Shown here: positions 26,916 through 34,792 of the stretch, in pieces
How positions within the stretch are numbered: position 1 is the stretch's first letter
Layout of the letters: the number at the start of each line of letters is the position of its first letter
Assembly (NCBI RefSeq): GCF_000092125.1
Contig: NC_014212.1
Coordinates: forward strand, 2,938,279-3,002,278
Source: Allomeiothermus silvanus DSM 9946
GTDB lineage: Bacteria; Deinococcota; Deinococci; Deinococcales; Thermaceae
DNA: 64,000 nt
Direction of reading: 5' to 3'
Notes under the pieces: model-generated
Told to the model about the DNA's origin: nothing
Database searches by the model: none
What the model saw: the letters and a program-made list of their open reading frames with translations, nothing else
Made by a program: the position numbers and the translations under genes

Positions 26916-27557
26916 TTAGTTCTTCAACGCCCAGCGCACGTCCTGAACCATCCGCTGGGTTTCAGCGGGTTTGCCGTTGCCGTAGATGAGCCGCAGTGCC
27001 CCCTTAGGATCGATCAGGTAGGTGCTAGCGGTGTGGTCGACGTTGTACTGCTTAGCGGACTTAATCTCGCTTTTTTGGTAGAAAACCCCGTAGGGCTTAG
27101 CCACCTCGGCGATTTGTTGGGGGGTCCCGGTGAGCCCAATAAAGCTGGAATCGAAGAAGGTCACATACTTGTCGAGTACCTCCGGGGTATCGCGCTCCGG
27201 GTCTACCGAGATCATGACCACCTGCACCCGGCGGCGCTCCTCGGGGGTGAGGGCCTGATAGACTTTTTTCAGCTCAAGTAAGGTTGTGGGGCAGACATCC
27301 GGGCAGTTGACGAAGCCAAAAAAGATGAGCACCACCTTGCCCCGCTGCGAGGAGAGCCGGAAGGGCTTTCCCTTGTTGTCCGTGAGGGTAAAGTCGTAGG
27401 CCGCTCGAGGGTTCAAAAGCGGGGTTCCATAAGGCTGATAGGGGTTAGCAAAGCGGGTATAGGCCAGATAGCCCAGACCAGCCAACAGCAGCACCAGCAA
27501 CCCCGGCAGCCATACATTGCGCCGACGGGCCGGAGGCAAGGGGGTAGGTTCAGCCAT
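26916..27557 (-). CDS. SCO1/SenC-type copper chaperone
   Basis: 213 residues. One N-terminal membrane anchor (about 14-33, LPGLLVLLLAGLGYLAY) is followed by a thioredoxin fold. Copper ligands are C85 and C89 in NCPDVCP and H175 in YNVDHTASTY. The family loads the CuA site of cytochrome c oxidase on the outer face of the membrane, which fits an aerobic thermophile. It diverges from the small membrane protein at 27644. Confidence 0.93.
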   Translation of the reverse strand: MAEPTPLPPARRRNVWLPGLLVLLLAGLGYLAYTRFANPYQPYGTPLLNPRAAYDFTLTDNKGKPFRLSSQRGKVVLIFFGFVNCPDVCPTTLLELKKVYQALTPEERRRVQVVMISVDPERDTPEVLDKYVTFFDSSFIGLTGTPQQIAEVAKPYGVFYQKSEIKSAKQYNVDHTASTYLIDPKGALRLIYGNGKPAETQRMVQDVRWALKN

Positions 27558-27643
27558 ATCAAGAACACCATAACAAAGCCTGAGGAGAGGAATGTCACCC
27601 TTGGAGGGTTCTTGGGTGGGGCTCCGGCATAAACTAAGTCGGT

Positions 27644-28120
27644 ATGCGGCGGGGTATGGAGGTACGCTGGGCGGCGTTCTTGCTAGCGCTCCCTTTTTTT
27701 CTGCAGCTTCTGGGATTTGGCAACACGCCGCTAGGGGGTGGGCTTTGTGGAGAGTTGTTCCGTGGCCGGGAGACCCCGTTGGCCTTCCAGGGTGCGGGGT
27801 TCTGGTACGCCCTAGCCTTCATGATGCTCCTGCTGGGCCAGCTCGGGTACGCTGGGCTACTGGTGTTAGCGGGGTTCCTCGAGCTTCCCTCCCCCTGGCT
27901 ACGCAGCGTCTACCGGATTGGCGCGTACTATGCTGCTGGAATGACCCTGCTGTTCATCGTGACCCGTACCACCGGCCTGCCGGTCCCGGCCCCGCAGGGT
28001 TGGGTCCTGGGCGACGTGGCCCGGATAGACTTCCTGGGGCTCTTGGGAGTCGGGCTCACCCTAGCCGGCGGAATCCTGCTGTGGGGGATCTCACGGCACA
28101 ACACCCCACAGCCATCGTGA
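27644..28120 (+). CDS. small multi-pass membrane protein
   Basis: 158 residues with four hydrophobic segments: about 8-24, 52-80, 92-108 and 130-150. There is a short basic N-terminus and a polar tail (GISRHNTPQPS). No conserved motif is recognised. Divergent from the SCO1-type gene, so a role around respiration is possible but not shown. An alternative start is ATG at codon 5. Confidence 0.55.
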   Translation: MRRGMEVRWAAFLLALPFFLQLLGFGNTPLGGGLCGELFRGRETPLAFQGAGFWYALAFMMLLLGQLGYAGLLVLAGFLELPSPWLRSVYRIGAYYAAGMTLLFIVTRTTGLPVPAPQGWVLGDVARIDFLGLLGVGLTLAGGILLWGISRHNTPQPS

Positions 28121-28151
28121 GCACAGAACCCAAAAGGGCTAATCTGATTCT

Positions 28152-28739
28152 ATGGAGCGTCTACTGGAAGTTATGCGCCGCCTGCGGGGTCCGGGCGGCT
28201 GCCCCTGGGACAAGGAACAGACCCACCTGAGCCTGCGCCCCTACATGCTCGAGGAGGCCGCCGAAGCAGTAGATGCCATGACCGCAGGCGACATGCCCCA
28301 CCTCGCCGAGGAATTGGGCGACGTGCTCTTGCAGGTGGCTTTCCATAGCGTAATCGCCGAGGAGGCTGGCAGTTTCACTTATCCACAGGTCGAGCGGCTT
28401 ATTGTGGATAAGCTGATCCGCCGTCATCCGCATGTCTTTGGCGACGTGCAAGCCGATACCCCTGAGCAGGTCGCGGCGAACTGGCAGGCCATCAAGGCCA
28501 AAGAAAGCAAGGCCCCCCGGTCTATCTGTGACGAGGTACCCCGCAGCTTGGGGGCTTTGGCCCGGGCTACGGAGTTGCAAAAAAAGCTTGGAACCCCCGC
28601 GTATTCAGAAGCTGAGGTAATCGAGGCGCTGCACCAGGGCAACCTGGCGGAAGCGCTGTGGCGGATGGTGGCCTTGTGTCGAAGAGAGCAGGCTCACCCC
28701 GAGATCTTGTTGCGTGAGCGCTGCGAGAAAGCGTGCTAG
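28152..28739 (+). CDS. mazG: MazG-type nucleoside triphosphate pyrophosphohydrolase
   Basis: 195 residues. The N-terminal MazG domain is typical: LRGPGGCPWDKEQTHLSLRP, then the metal-binding EEAAEAVDA and HLAEELGDVLLQV. It hydrolyses NTPs to NMP and pyrophosphate, cleaning the nucleotide pool. The second MazG domain of the usual 250-residue protein is short and eroded (ARATELQKKLGTPAYSEAEV onwards), so it may be a one-domain form. The Nudix gene follows 13 bp later. Confidence 0.9.
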   Translation: MERLLEVMRRLRGPGGCPWDKEQTHLSLRPYMLEEAAEAVDAMTAGDMPHLAEELGDVLLQVAFHSVIAEEAGSFTYPQVERLIVDKLIRRHPHVFGDVQADTPEQVAANWQAIKAKESKAPRSICDEVPRSLGALARATELQKKLGTPAYSEAEVIEALHQGNLAEALWRMVALCRREQAHPEILLRERCEKAC

Positions 28740-28752
28740 CCCTCGCACAGGT

Positions 28753-29334
28753 ATGAGACCCGAAACCCTCAAAGCCATCGTCCGCCGCCCGCCCCGCGCG
28801 CTGGAGCTACCCCAAGGCTTCGTAGACGCCGCCGTGCTGATTCCCGTATGGGAAGGACGGCTGCTCTTCACCGTCCGCAGCGCCGACCTGCCGCACCACG
28901 CCGCCCAGGTGAGCTTCCCCGGCGGGCGCTGCGACGAGGGGGAAACCCCCGAGCAGGCCGCGTTGCGCGAGGCCTGGGAAGAGGTAGGGCTCAGGGCCGA
29001 TCTGGTCGAGATCCTGGGCCACTTAGACCCCACCTTCTCCCCTTTCGGTTTCCGGATCTTTCCCCTGCTGGCGCAGCTCAGAGAAGAACCCCAGCTCAGG
29101 CCCAACCCGCTCGAGGTGAGCGAGATCCTCTGGGTGCCGGTCGAGGAGTTGTTGCAGGTTCCGGCCTACGCCGAGGAGCGGGTAACCCCACCGCCCGAGG
29201 GGGCACTTGCAGCCCCGCCCGGTGTGATCAGACGCCGGGTCTGGCACTACCCCTGGCGTGGCTACGATATCTGGGGAGTGACCGGGAACATCGTCCACGA
29301 CTTTCTCGAGCGGATCAAACAGACGCAGCTGTAA
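28753..29334 (+). CDS. Nudix hydrolase, CoA pyrophosphatase-like
   Basis: 193 residues from ATG 28753 (MRPETLKAIVRRPPRALELP). The Nudix box GGRCDEGETPEQAALREAWE runs into EVGL with all Glu residues. The preceding QVSFPGG (UPF0035-type extension) points to the NudL/CoA diphosphatase branch. Together with mazG it forms a small nucleotide-sanitising pair. Confidence 0.85.
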   Translation: MRPETLKAIVRRPPRALELPQGFVDAAVLIPVWEGRLLFTVRSADLPHHAAQVSFPGGRCDEGETPEQAALREAWEEVGLRADLVEILGHLDPTFSPFGFRIFPLLAQLREEPQLRPNPLEVSEILWVPVEELLQVPAYAEERVTPPPEGALAAPPGVIRRRVWHYPWRGYDIWGVTGNIVHDFLERIKQTQL

Positions 29335-29414
29335 GCCATACCTCTTTGCAAAGTCAGCCATCAAAGCAACACCAAATCCAACTGACCGAGCGCTCGAGGA
29401 GCTAAAGTAAGGCC

Positions 29415-29918
29415 ATGAGAGCCATCGGGATTCTGCTGGAGGATTACTTCGACGAGCGCGAGGTGGTCTACCCTTACTACCGGGTGCAAGAAGCCGGCTT
29501 CCAGCCGCTCATGATCGGCCCCAAACCGGGCCTCTACCACGGCAAAACCCCCTTCACCTTTGAGGCTACCGTTGCCGCCAGCGCGGTCAAAGCCGGGGAT
29601 TTGGCGGGCCTAATCGTGCCAGGCGGATTCGCCCCGGACCGGATTCGGCGGAGCGAAGCCATGGTGCAGCTGATCCGCGAGATTGACCGCGCCCAAAAAC
29701 CCCTGGGGGCTATCTGCCACGCAGGCTGGGCGCTCATCAGCGCCGGAGTGGTCAGGGGCCGCAGGCTCACCGGGTTCAGCTCGATCCGCATAGACCTCGA
29801 GAATGCCGGGGCGCTCTACCAGGAAGAACGGGTCGTGACCGAAGGCCACCTGGTCACCGCCCAACACGCCGACGACCTGCCGGCCTTCATGCAGGCTTTC
29901 CTCTCGCGCTTCAACTGA
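29415..29918 (+). CDS. PfpI/DJ-1 family protein
   Basis: 167 residues of the class I glutamine-amidotransferase-like fold. The nucleophile-elbow Cys is in GAICHAGWALISAG, with an acidic residue near the start (GILLEDYFDE) and VTAQHADDLPAFMQ at the end, as in PfpI proteases and YhbO/YajL-like stress proteins. The reaction (peptidase or glyoxalase/deglycase-like) cannot be told from sequence. Confidence 0.85.
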   Translation: MRAIGILLEDYFDEREVVYPYYRVQEAGFQPLMIGPKPGLYHGKTPFTFEATVAASAVKAGDLAGLIVPGGFAPDRIRRSEAMVQLIREIDRAQKPLGAICHAGWALISAGVVRGRRLTGFSSIRIDLENAGALYQEERVVTEGHLVTAQHADDLPAFMQAFLSRFN

Positions 29919-30031
29919 TACCAAAAATTGAGGATAGGCTGGCGCAGCCGCCGCGCCGTGCGGTAAGGCGACGATTCCCCCAGGAAACGGACTGCCTGGA
30001 TCGTTGGCGTAAGACGTACGCCGTTCGACCT

Positions 30032-31387
30032 TTAGGCGAACACCTCATCCAGCGAATCCGCGAGGATGCTCAGCATCTCGTCCACCTCGGCCTCGGTGAT
30101 GATCAGGGGCGGGGATATGGCTATTCCGGTGTCGTTGCAGCGTACGATGAGCCCCCGCTTACGAGTGGCGGCCTGGAGCTTTGCACCGATGCCTTGGGAG
30201 GGGGCAAAGCTTTTCTTGGTGGATTTATCCTCGACCACCTCGACCAAAGCCATCAAGCCCTTGCCGCGCACGTCGCCGACGTTGGGGTGATCGAGCAGGC
30301 GCTCGAGGCCGCGTAGGAGCTGTTCTCCCCGCAAAGCGGCGTTCTCCCATAGCCGTTCGCGCTCGAGGATAGCGATATTGGCCAGCCCCACCGCACAGGC
30401 CACCGGGTGCCCGGAGTAAGTGAAGCCGTGCATGAACATCCGGTCCGGCCTCGAGACCACCGCGTACACCTCCGGGGTCACGCCCACCCCGCCCAGCGGC
30501 ACATAGCCCGAGGTGACCCCCTTGGCGAAGCTGGTGATGTCGGCTTGAAAGCCATAGGTCTCCTGAGCAAACATCTTCCCGGTGCGCCCGAAGCCGGTGA
30601 TCACCTCATCGGCGATGAGCAGGATCTGGTGCTTCTTCAGGATTTGCGGGATGACCTGCCAGTAGCCCTCCGGCGGGGGAACCAAGCCCCCCGCTCCTTG
30701 CACTGGCTCGGCGATGAAGGCCGCGATGGTCTCGGGGCCTTCGCGCCCGATGGTCTGTTCGAGTTCCTGCGCCAGCATGGCCACAAAATCACTCTCCGAG
30801 AGGCCCGGGTTGTTGCGGTAAGCGTAGGGGGCGCTAACGTGGAGGAAACCCGGCGGCAGCGGCCCAAAGTCGGCATGGTAGGCCGGCATCCCGGTCGCGG
30901 CCAAAGCTCCCATGGCGATCCCGTGATAGGCCATGCGCCTCGAGATGATCTTGGTCTTCTGCGGCTGGCCCGAAAGCGCCCAGTAGTAGCGAGCGATCTT
31001 GATAGCGGTTTCGTTGGACTCGGCCCCGCCCGAGGTGAACTGGAAGTGCGAGTGGTGCGGCAGGAGTTCGGAGAGCTTCGCCGCCAGTTCGATGGCCGGA
31101 GGGGTCGCCATCCCGAAGAAAGTGGGCTGGAAAGCCAGCCGCCGCATCTGCTCCGCTGCGACCTCAGCCAGCTCGCTCCGCCCGTGTCCCACGTTCACGT
31201 TCCATAGCCCCGCGAAGCCGTCCAAGTACCACTTCCCGCCGGCGTCCTTGACCCGGCTACCTTTCCCCTCTACCATCACCAGCGGGCCGGTCTGGCTGTG
31301 GCGGTAAAGGTTGGTGACAGGGTGGAAGAGGTGGGCCAGGTCTTGCTCGATGAGTTTTTCAGTGTTGTACTCGAGGGTCTGCGCCAT
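30032..31387 (-). CDS. class III aminotransferase (omega-aminotransferase)
   Basis: 451 residues, PLP-dependent fold type I. PLP contacts are visible: SGGAESNETAIK (119-130), the Asp of LLIADEVITGFGRTG at D260, and the Schiff-base lysine K289 in TSFAKGVTSGY. The closest families act on beta-alanine, putrescine, taurine or GABA with pyruvate as acceptor. Neighbours do not settle the substrate. The MFS gene ends 37 bp upstream on the same strand, so they may be co-transcribed. Confidence 0.88.
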   Translation of the reverse strand: MAQTLEYNTEKLIEQDLAHLFHPVTNLYRHSQTGPLVMVEGKGSRVKDAGGKWYLDGFAGLWNVNVGHGRSELAEVAAEQMRRLAFQPTFFGMATPPAIELAAKLSELLPHHSHFQFTSGGAESNETAIKIARYYWALSGQPQKTKIISRRMAYHGIAMGALAATGMPAYHADFGPLPPGFLHVSAPYAYRNNPGLSESDFVAMLAQELEQTIGREGPETIAAFIAEPVQGAGGLVPPPEGYWQVIPQILKKHQILLIADEVITGFGRTGKMFAQETYGFQADITSFAKGVTSGYVPLGGVGVTPEVYAVVSRPDRMFMHGFTYSGHPVACAVGLANIAILERERLWENAALRGEQLLRGLERLLDHPNVGDVRGKGLMALVEVVEDKSTKKSFAPSQGIGAKLQAATRKRGLIVRCNDTGIAISPPLIITEAEVDEMLSILADSLDEVFA

Positions 31388-31424
31388 AGATGCTAACGAT
31401 TGTATCCCTCAACCCGTACTGCTC

Positions 31425-32591
31425 CTACAGCATAGTGGGTCTAGATACCCGCTCCGGCACGAAGAGCGTCATCAGCAAAATCCCGACCGGAAGCAGGGTC
31501 AACAGGGTCATGGTGCTATGTAGCCCAAAGGCATCGGCGAAGCCGCCTAAGGCCGCCACCCCCAACCCGGTCGCCCCATACGAAGTCCCCAGCGAAAGCC
31601 CCGAGGCCAACCCTATGTTGTTAGGCATAGCTTCCTGGATCATCACCACGATGATCGGCCAAGCCGCGCTCAGGCAGGCCCCGGCGAAGCCGATGGCGAC
31701 CATTCGCAAGATTCCTTCGGTGTGCAAAAAGAGGTAGAGGGTTCCCAAGGCCAATACCATCGTCGTCGCCATCGTTGTGCGGCGCCCGAAGCGATCCGCG
31801 AGCAAGCCGCCGCTCAAGGTTCCGGCGGCCCCGCAGATGGCGAGCAGGGTAACCAGGAAGGCTGCACCCTCTTTCGACAGAGTTCCGGTCTCGTGGAAGT
31901 ACAGCGGGATGAAGGCTTGCAACCCGGACATCACCGTACTGCGCAGGGTAATGAGGAGCATCAAAAAAGCCACCAAGCCAAAAGCGATGCCTGCCTCCCG
32001 GCTCCCCACCACCCTGGCCTTCTTGGGTATATCCTGGCGGATCGTGCGCCACTGGCTCCATAAAGCCAGCAGGCCCAAGGTGGTCGGGATGAGCATCAAG
32101 AGCGCCCCGGGCTTGCCCAGGCGCTCAACCAGCAACGTCGCGATGATCGGCCCCAGGGCAAAGCCGATGTTTCCCCCGGAGAAAAAGAACGAGGTTCCGC
32201 TGGCGACTTTCTCGGCGCTCACCGCGCGCACCCTCGAGAGCGCCTCCGGGTGAAAGGCCGCTGAGCCGATACCAGAGAGGACCACCGCCGCAATCACCAA
32301 GCCGTAGCTGGGCAAAAACAAAACCGAGGCCATCGCCACCCCACATAGCAGACAACCTGCCCAGACCATCCACTGGTACGATCTGTGATCGCCCAGGATG
32401 CCGAAGAGCGGCTGGGCGATGGCAATGATGATGTTATTGGCGGTGATGATGGCGGCAGCGGTGGCGTAGCTTAGGTGAAAATGCGCCAACAGAATCGGAA
32501 GCAGCACCACCAGCGAACCGGTCTGCATGTCCACACTGATATGAGCCAGGGTGACAGCAGCGATGCTAGGGCGATGAGGCTGGGCAAACAT
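31425..32591 (-). CDS. MFS transporter, fosmidomycin-resistance (Fsr)-like
   Basis: 388 residues with twelve predicted membrane helices. The Fsr-type signature VLSGIGSAAFHPEALSRVRA and the start AAVTLAHISVDMQTGSLVVL are seen, as is the MFS motif A between helices 2 and 3 (FGILGDHRSYQ). Probable drug or metabolite exporter driven by protons; the substrate is unknown. Confidence 0.82.
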   Translation of the reverse strand: MFAQPHRPSIAAVTLAHISVDMQTGSLVVLLPILLAHFHLSYATAAAIITANNIIIAIAQPLFGILGDHRSYQWMVWAGCLLCGVAMASVLFLPSYGLVIAAVVLSGIGSAAFHPEALSRVRAVSAEKVASGTSFFFSGGNIGFALGPIIATLLVERLGKPGALLMLIPTTLGLLALWSQWRTIRQDIPKKARVVGSREAGIAFGLVAFLMLLITLRSTVMSGLQAFIPLYFHETGTLSKEGAAFLVTLLAICGAAGTLSGGLLADRFGRRTTMATTMVLALGTLYLFLHTEGILRMVAIGFAGACLSAAWPIIVVMIQEAMPNNIGLASGLSLGTSYGATGLGVAALGGFADAFGLHSTMTLLTLLPVGILLMTLFVPERVSRPTML

Positions 32592-32692
32592 AAGCCCAAC
32601 TATAGCGTTCTCTGCGAACCCGGGACGACCCAGCAGGAGAGGACCGTAACGAATAGCCGCTCGGCCCGTGGTGGCAATAGCTAAAAGTTAGG

Positions 32693-32714
32693 CCCCTCTC
32701 CCAGGGGAAAGGGG
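32693..32714 (-). terminator. terminator after the gene ending at 32738
   Basis: On the minus strand CCCCTTTCCC, a two-base loop, and GGGAGAGGGG form a nine-pair stem with one mismatch, followed by CCTAACTTTTAGC. It is 24 bp past the stop codon. The T-run is delayed and broken, so efficiency is moderate. Confidence 0.5.
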
Positions 32715-32737
32715 CTCCTCAAGGCCTATACCCTGCA

Positions 32738-33082
32738 TTAAGCCGCGAGTTTGAAGTTCGCAGCCAGCACCCCCGGCAGGTCACGGATGCGGTTGAGGAG
32801 GGCCTCGAGCCCTTCTCGGCTCTGCTCTTGGACTACCACGATAGCCTCACTCGAGCCCGCCAGAGCGTCAGCCTTGACCACGCCGGGCAGGCGGCGCAGG
32901 TTGCGCCGCACAGCCTTAGGGCGAATGCAGGAGACAAACACGTAGGCCGAAACGCTGGGTTGGCCACTCTGACGGGTGCTGCGAAGCAAGGCGTGGGTGC
33001 GGGCTTCGCGCTGAAGCTCTTCGGCTTTGCGTTTAGCCTCCGCCAGCTGATCTGCCGCGTTCGGATTCATCGAGTTCCACAT
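32738..33082 (-). CDS. small protein with Lrp/AsnC ligand-binding-like (ACT/RAM) fold
   Basis: 114 residues. An N-terminal charged helix (DQLAEAKRKAEELQREARTH) precedes a beta-alpha-beta domain, VSAYVFVSCIRPKAVRRNLR ... LPGVVKADALAGSSEAIVVV, resembling the stand-alone RAM domain of Lrp-type regulators. No DNA-binding domain is present. AGGAGG lies about 8 bases before ATG 33080-33082. Function unknown. Confidence 0.55.
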   Translation of the reverse strand: MWNSMNPNAADQLAEAKRKAEELQREARTHALLRSTRQSGQPSVSAYVFVSCIRPKAVRRNLRRLPGVVKADALAGSSEAIVVVQEQSREGLEALLNRIRDLPGVLAANFKLAA

Positions 33083-33215
33083 CTTCCCTACCTCCTATAC
33101 CCCAACCCTGGGCCTTACCCCAAGGGACAGAGCCAAGCAATACCCTCGCTGAACCCCCGTTTGGAATTCCACGCCAAAGCCTTGGGGGGTTTCAGAGCAG
33201 TTCGTAGCCCCCCAG

Positions 33216-33506
33216 CTATCCGGCCTTGGGCAAAGGCTCGAGGTTGACGATACGGGCGAAGATTTTGGCAAGGGCGCTTCGCGGGTAGTAGGCGGCCCGA
33301 TAAGCTGAGATGGCCTCGAGCCAGGCGTTAGCGAGAACCTGGGCGCGAGGGCTCAGCCGGGGCAAATGCTCGTTGATTTCAGCCTCCAAAGCCTCCAGCC
33401 CTAACATCCCCCGACGGTTATCAAGCTCAATCAGCGCATTCAAAACCTCACTCGGGTGCACCTTTCCCCGGCCCAGACTTCGCCACACCGCAGGGTTATC
33501 CCTCAT
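33216..33506 (-). CDS. small unknown protein with a DdrO-type operator at its promoter
   Basis: 96 residues from ATG 33504-33506 (MRDNPAVWRSLGRGKVHPSE), preceded by AAAGGAGGCGAAA. The sequence is helical and charged (VLNALIELDNRRGMLGLEAL, AWLEAISAYRAAYYPRSALA), with no cysteines, signal or known motif. It is transcribed divergently from the ddrO-like gene, and a 17-bp palindrome lies directly against its ribosome-binding site. I infer control by that repressor and induction on DNA damage. A GGGGGG/CCCCCC stem at 33181-33215 follows its stop. Confidence 0.7.
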   Translation of the reverse strand: MRDNPAVWRSLGRGKVHPSEVLNALIELDNRRGMLGLEALEAEINEHLPRLSPRAQVLANAWLEAISAYRAAYYPRSALAKIFARIVNLEPLPKAG

Positions 33507-33520
33507 ATTTTCGCCTCCTT

Positions 33521-33537
33521 TTATGATGTTAACATAA
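33521..33537. promoter_or_regulatory. RDRM-like palindrome, site 1
   Basis: TTATGATGTTAACATAA fits the 17-bp radiation/desiccation response motif I recall for Deinococcus DdrO (TTATGTYATTRACATAA): both TTATG and CATAA arms are exact. It begins right beside the Shine-Dalgarno of the minus-strand gene ending at 33216. I find this pattern only here and at 33570 in the window. Confidence 0.75.
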
Positions 33538-33569
33538 TGATATGCGGATGGCAATACCCCGTCGGGCCA

Positions 33570-33586
33570 TTATGGCTTGACCATAA
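33570..33586. promoter_or_regulatory. RDRM-like palindrome, site 2, over the ddrO promoter
   Basis: TTATGGCTTGACCATAA is a 17-bp palindrome with exact TTATG and CATAA arms. It contains the presumed -35 box TTGACC (33577-33582) of the ddrO-like gene, so a bound repressor would block RNA polymerase. This arrangement implies autoregulation. Confidence 0.75.
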
Positions 33587-33605
33587 ACCCATTCTGCGCT
33601 AAGCT
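33577..33605 (+). promoter_or_regulatory. promoter of the ddrO-like gene
   Basis: TTGACC (33577-33582), a 17-base spacer and TAAGCT (33600-33605). The -35 is near consensus and the -10 keeps TA and the final T. With a start near 33612 the transcript would be leaderless or nearly so, because the ATG is at 33615; leaderless mRNAs are common in the Deinococcus-Thermus group. No Shine-Dalgarno precedes the ATG. Confidence 0.6.
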
Positions 33606-33614
33606 GACCTCAAT

Positions 33615-34007
33615 ATGACACTAGCAGAACGCCTCAGAGAACTTCGCAGTGAGCGCGGTTGGCGGCTCAAGGACTTATCCGAGCAGAGCGGGCTTTCCGT
33701 CCCCTACCTTTCCGACCTCGAGCGGGGCCGCACCAACCCCAGCCTGGAGACCCTCAATACCCTGGCCCGAACCTATGCTATGAGTGTCCAGGACTTGCTC
33801 GAGCCCACTGACTTCGCCGGAGAACGCACCCCAGCGGCTCTTCCCAAGGGCCTGGCTGAACTCCTGGCCGACCCCATTCTGGGCAAGGAGATCACTCCCG
33901 ACTGGCAAAAAACCCTCTCGCGTATCGAGCTGCGCGGCAAACGGCCTCAGTCCAAGCGCGACTGGTACGAAATTTTCCTCCATCTGCGGCGGGTTTTGGA
34001 AGGCTGA
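33615..34007 (+). CDS. ddrO: DdrO-like XRE-family repressor
   Basis: 130 residues. The N-terminal helix-turn-helix ([40 protein letters not shown]) and the C-terminal [20 protein letters not shown] closely match Deinococcus DdrO as I remember it, over the whole length. DdrO represses DNA-damage genes until the metallopeptidase IrrE cuts it; the reported site in D. deserti DdrO is Leu106-Arg107, and this protein also has L106-R107. An IrrE-like gene lies 785 bp downstream, and two operator-like palindromes lie upstream. Confidence 0.88.
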   Translation: MTLAERLRELRSERGWRLKDLSEQSGLSVPYLSDLERGRTNPSLETLNTLARTYAMSVQDLLEPTDFAGERTPAALPKGLAELLADPILGKEITPDWQKTLSRIELRGKRPQSKRDWYEIFLHLRRVLEG

Positions 34008-34072
34008 GCAGATAGGGGCGACGGTTGACGCAGTCCCTGCACAAGCAGTGGCGTAGCTTCGTCGAGAAGTCT

Positions 34073-34097
34073 GTTTCGCCGAGCGGAGCGAGGGGGG
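34073..34097 (+). repeat. dispersed GC-rich repeat, copy B
   Basis: GTTTCGCCGAGCGGAGCGAG followed by a G-run. It shares the TTTCGCCGAGCG...AGCGAGGGG core with copies at 34441-34468 and 37411-37436. It lies in the 159-bp gap between the ddrO-like gene and the next gene, preceded by AGCTTCGTCGAGAAG, which may be part of the element. Confidence 0.65.
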
Positions 34098-34166
34098 CTG
34101 CTGGTGTCTTGGCTATGTTGGCTACATGACCAACCAACCCGTAAACGAGCGGCACAATAAGGGGCA

Positions 34167-34724
34167 ATGGAAGAGCCCTTCCCGGCCAGCGCCTCCGGTT
34201 TTTACGTGGTGGGCCTCGAGGTTCGCACCAGCAAAGCCTTAGAGGACGACCCTCAGACCGCCCGCGTACCGGCTTTGTGGGAACGCTTTGGGCGGGAGAA
34301 CCTGGCCGAGCAAATCCCCCGCAGACTGGCCAAAGGTCATCCTTTCTGTGTGTACTTCGACTACCAGTACCCTGCCGAAACGTCTTTTCGCCAAGCGCCG
34401 CGAGATGCTTCTTTCGCCGCGAAGCGGGGTGGGGAGGCGTATTTTCGCCGAGCGCAGCGAGGGGTGGCTTATTCGGTGGTACTGGGTTACCAAGTCCCCA
34501 GCCTCGAGGACGTACCCCCCGGCCTGCGGGGCCTTTATGTCCCAGGTGGGAAGTATCTGGTTTTTTCTACCGAGCCGCAAAAGCTAGCCCAGGCGTGGAC
34601 GGATATCCAGAATTACTTCACCCAGCCCGGCAAGCCTCAAAGGGCGTTTACTTATGATTACGAAGAGTATTTTTGCCAAAACGCTCCTTGTGACGAGGTG
34701 CGGATTTACGTCGCGCTATGCTGA
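34167..34724 (+). CDS. effector-binding (GyrI/Cass2-like) protein carrying an inserted repeat
   Basis: 185 residues. The flanking parts match the integron Cass2/AraC effector-binding fold: FYVVGLEVRTSKALEDDPQT, ALWERFGRENL at the start, and YSVVLGYQVPSLEDVPPGLR, GLYVPGGKYLVF later. Such proteins bind small amphipathic molecules. Between the two halves, residues of about 73-100 (RQAPRDASFAAKRGGEAYF, RRAQRG) are encoded by tandem copies of the dispersed repeat, read in frame without a stop. It lies between the ddrO-like and irrE-like genes. Confidence 0.7.
   Translation: MEEPFPASASGFYVVGLEVRTSKALEDDPQTARVPALWERFGRENLAEQIPRRLAKGHPFCVYFDYQYPAETSFRQAPRDASFAAKRGGEAYFRRAQRGVAYSVVLGYQVPSLEDVPPGLRGLYVPGGKYLVFSTEPQKLAQAWTDIQNYFTQPGKPQRAFTYDYEEYFCQNAPCDEVRIYVALC
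34383..34468 (+). repeat. dispersed GC-rich repeat, tandem copies C1-C3 inside a gene
   Basis: Three adjacent variants: TCTTTTCGCCAAGCGCCGCG (from 34383), GATGCTTCTTTCGCCGCGAA with GCGGGGTGGGGA (34404-34435), and ATTTTCGCCGAGCGCAGCGA with GGGGTGGC (34441-34468). The second is almost identical to the copy at 3158-3188. All keep the host gene's frame open. Confidence 0.75.
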
Positions 34725-34792
34725 AGTTGAGGCACGGAAATGGATGGTTCTGCTTAAGAAGCAGGGGCTCTCAGAAACTCCAGGAGTAGGAG

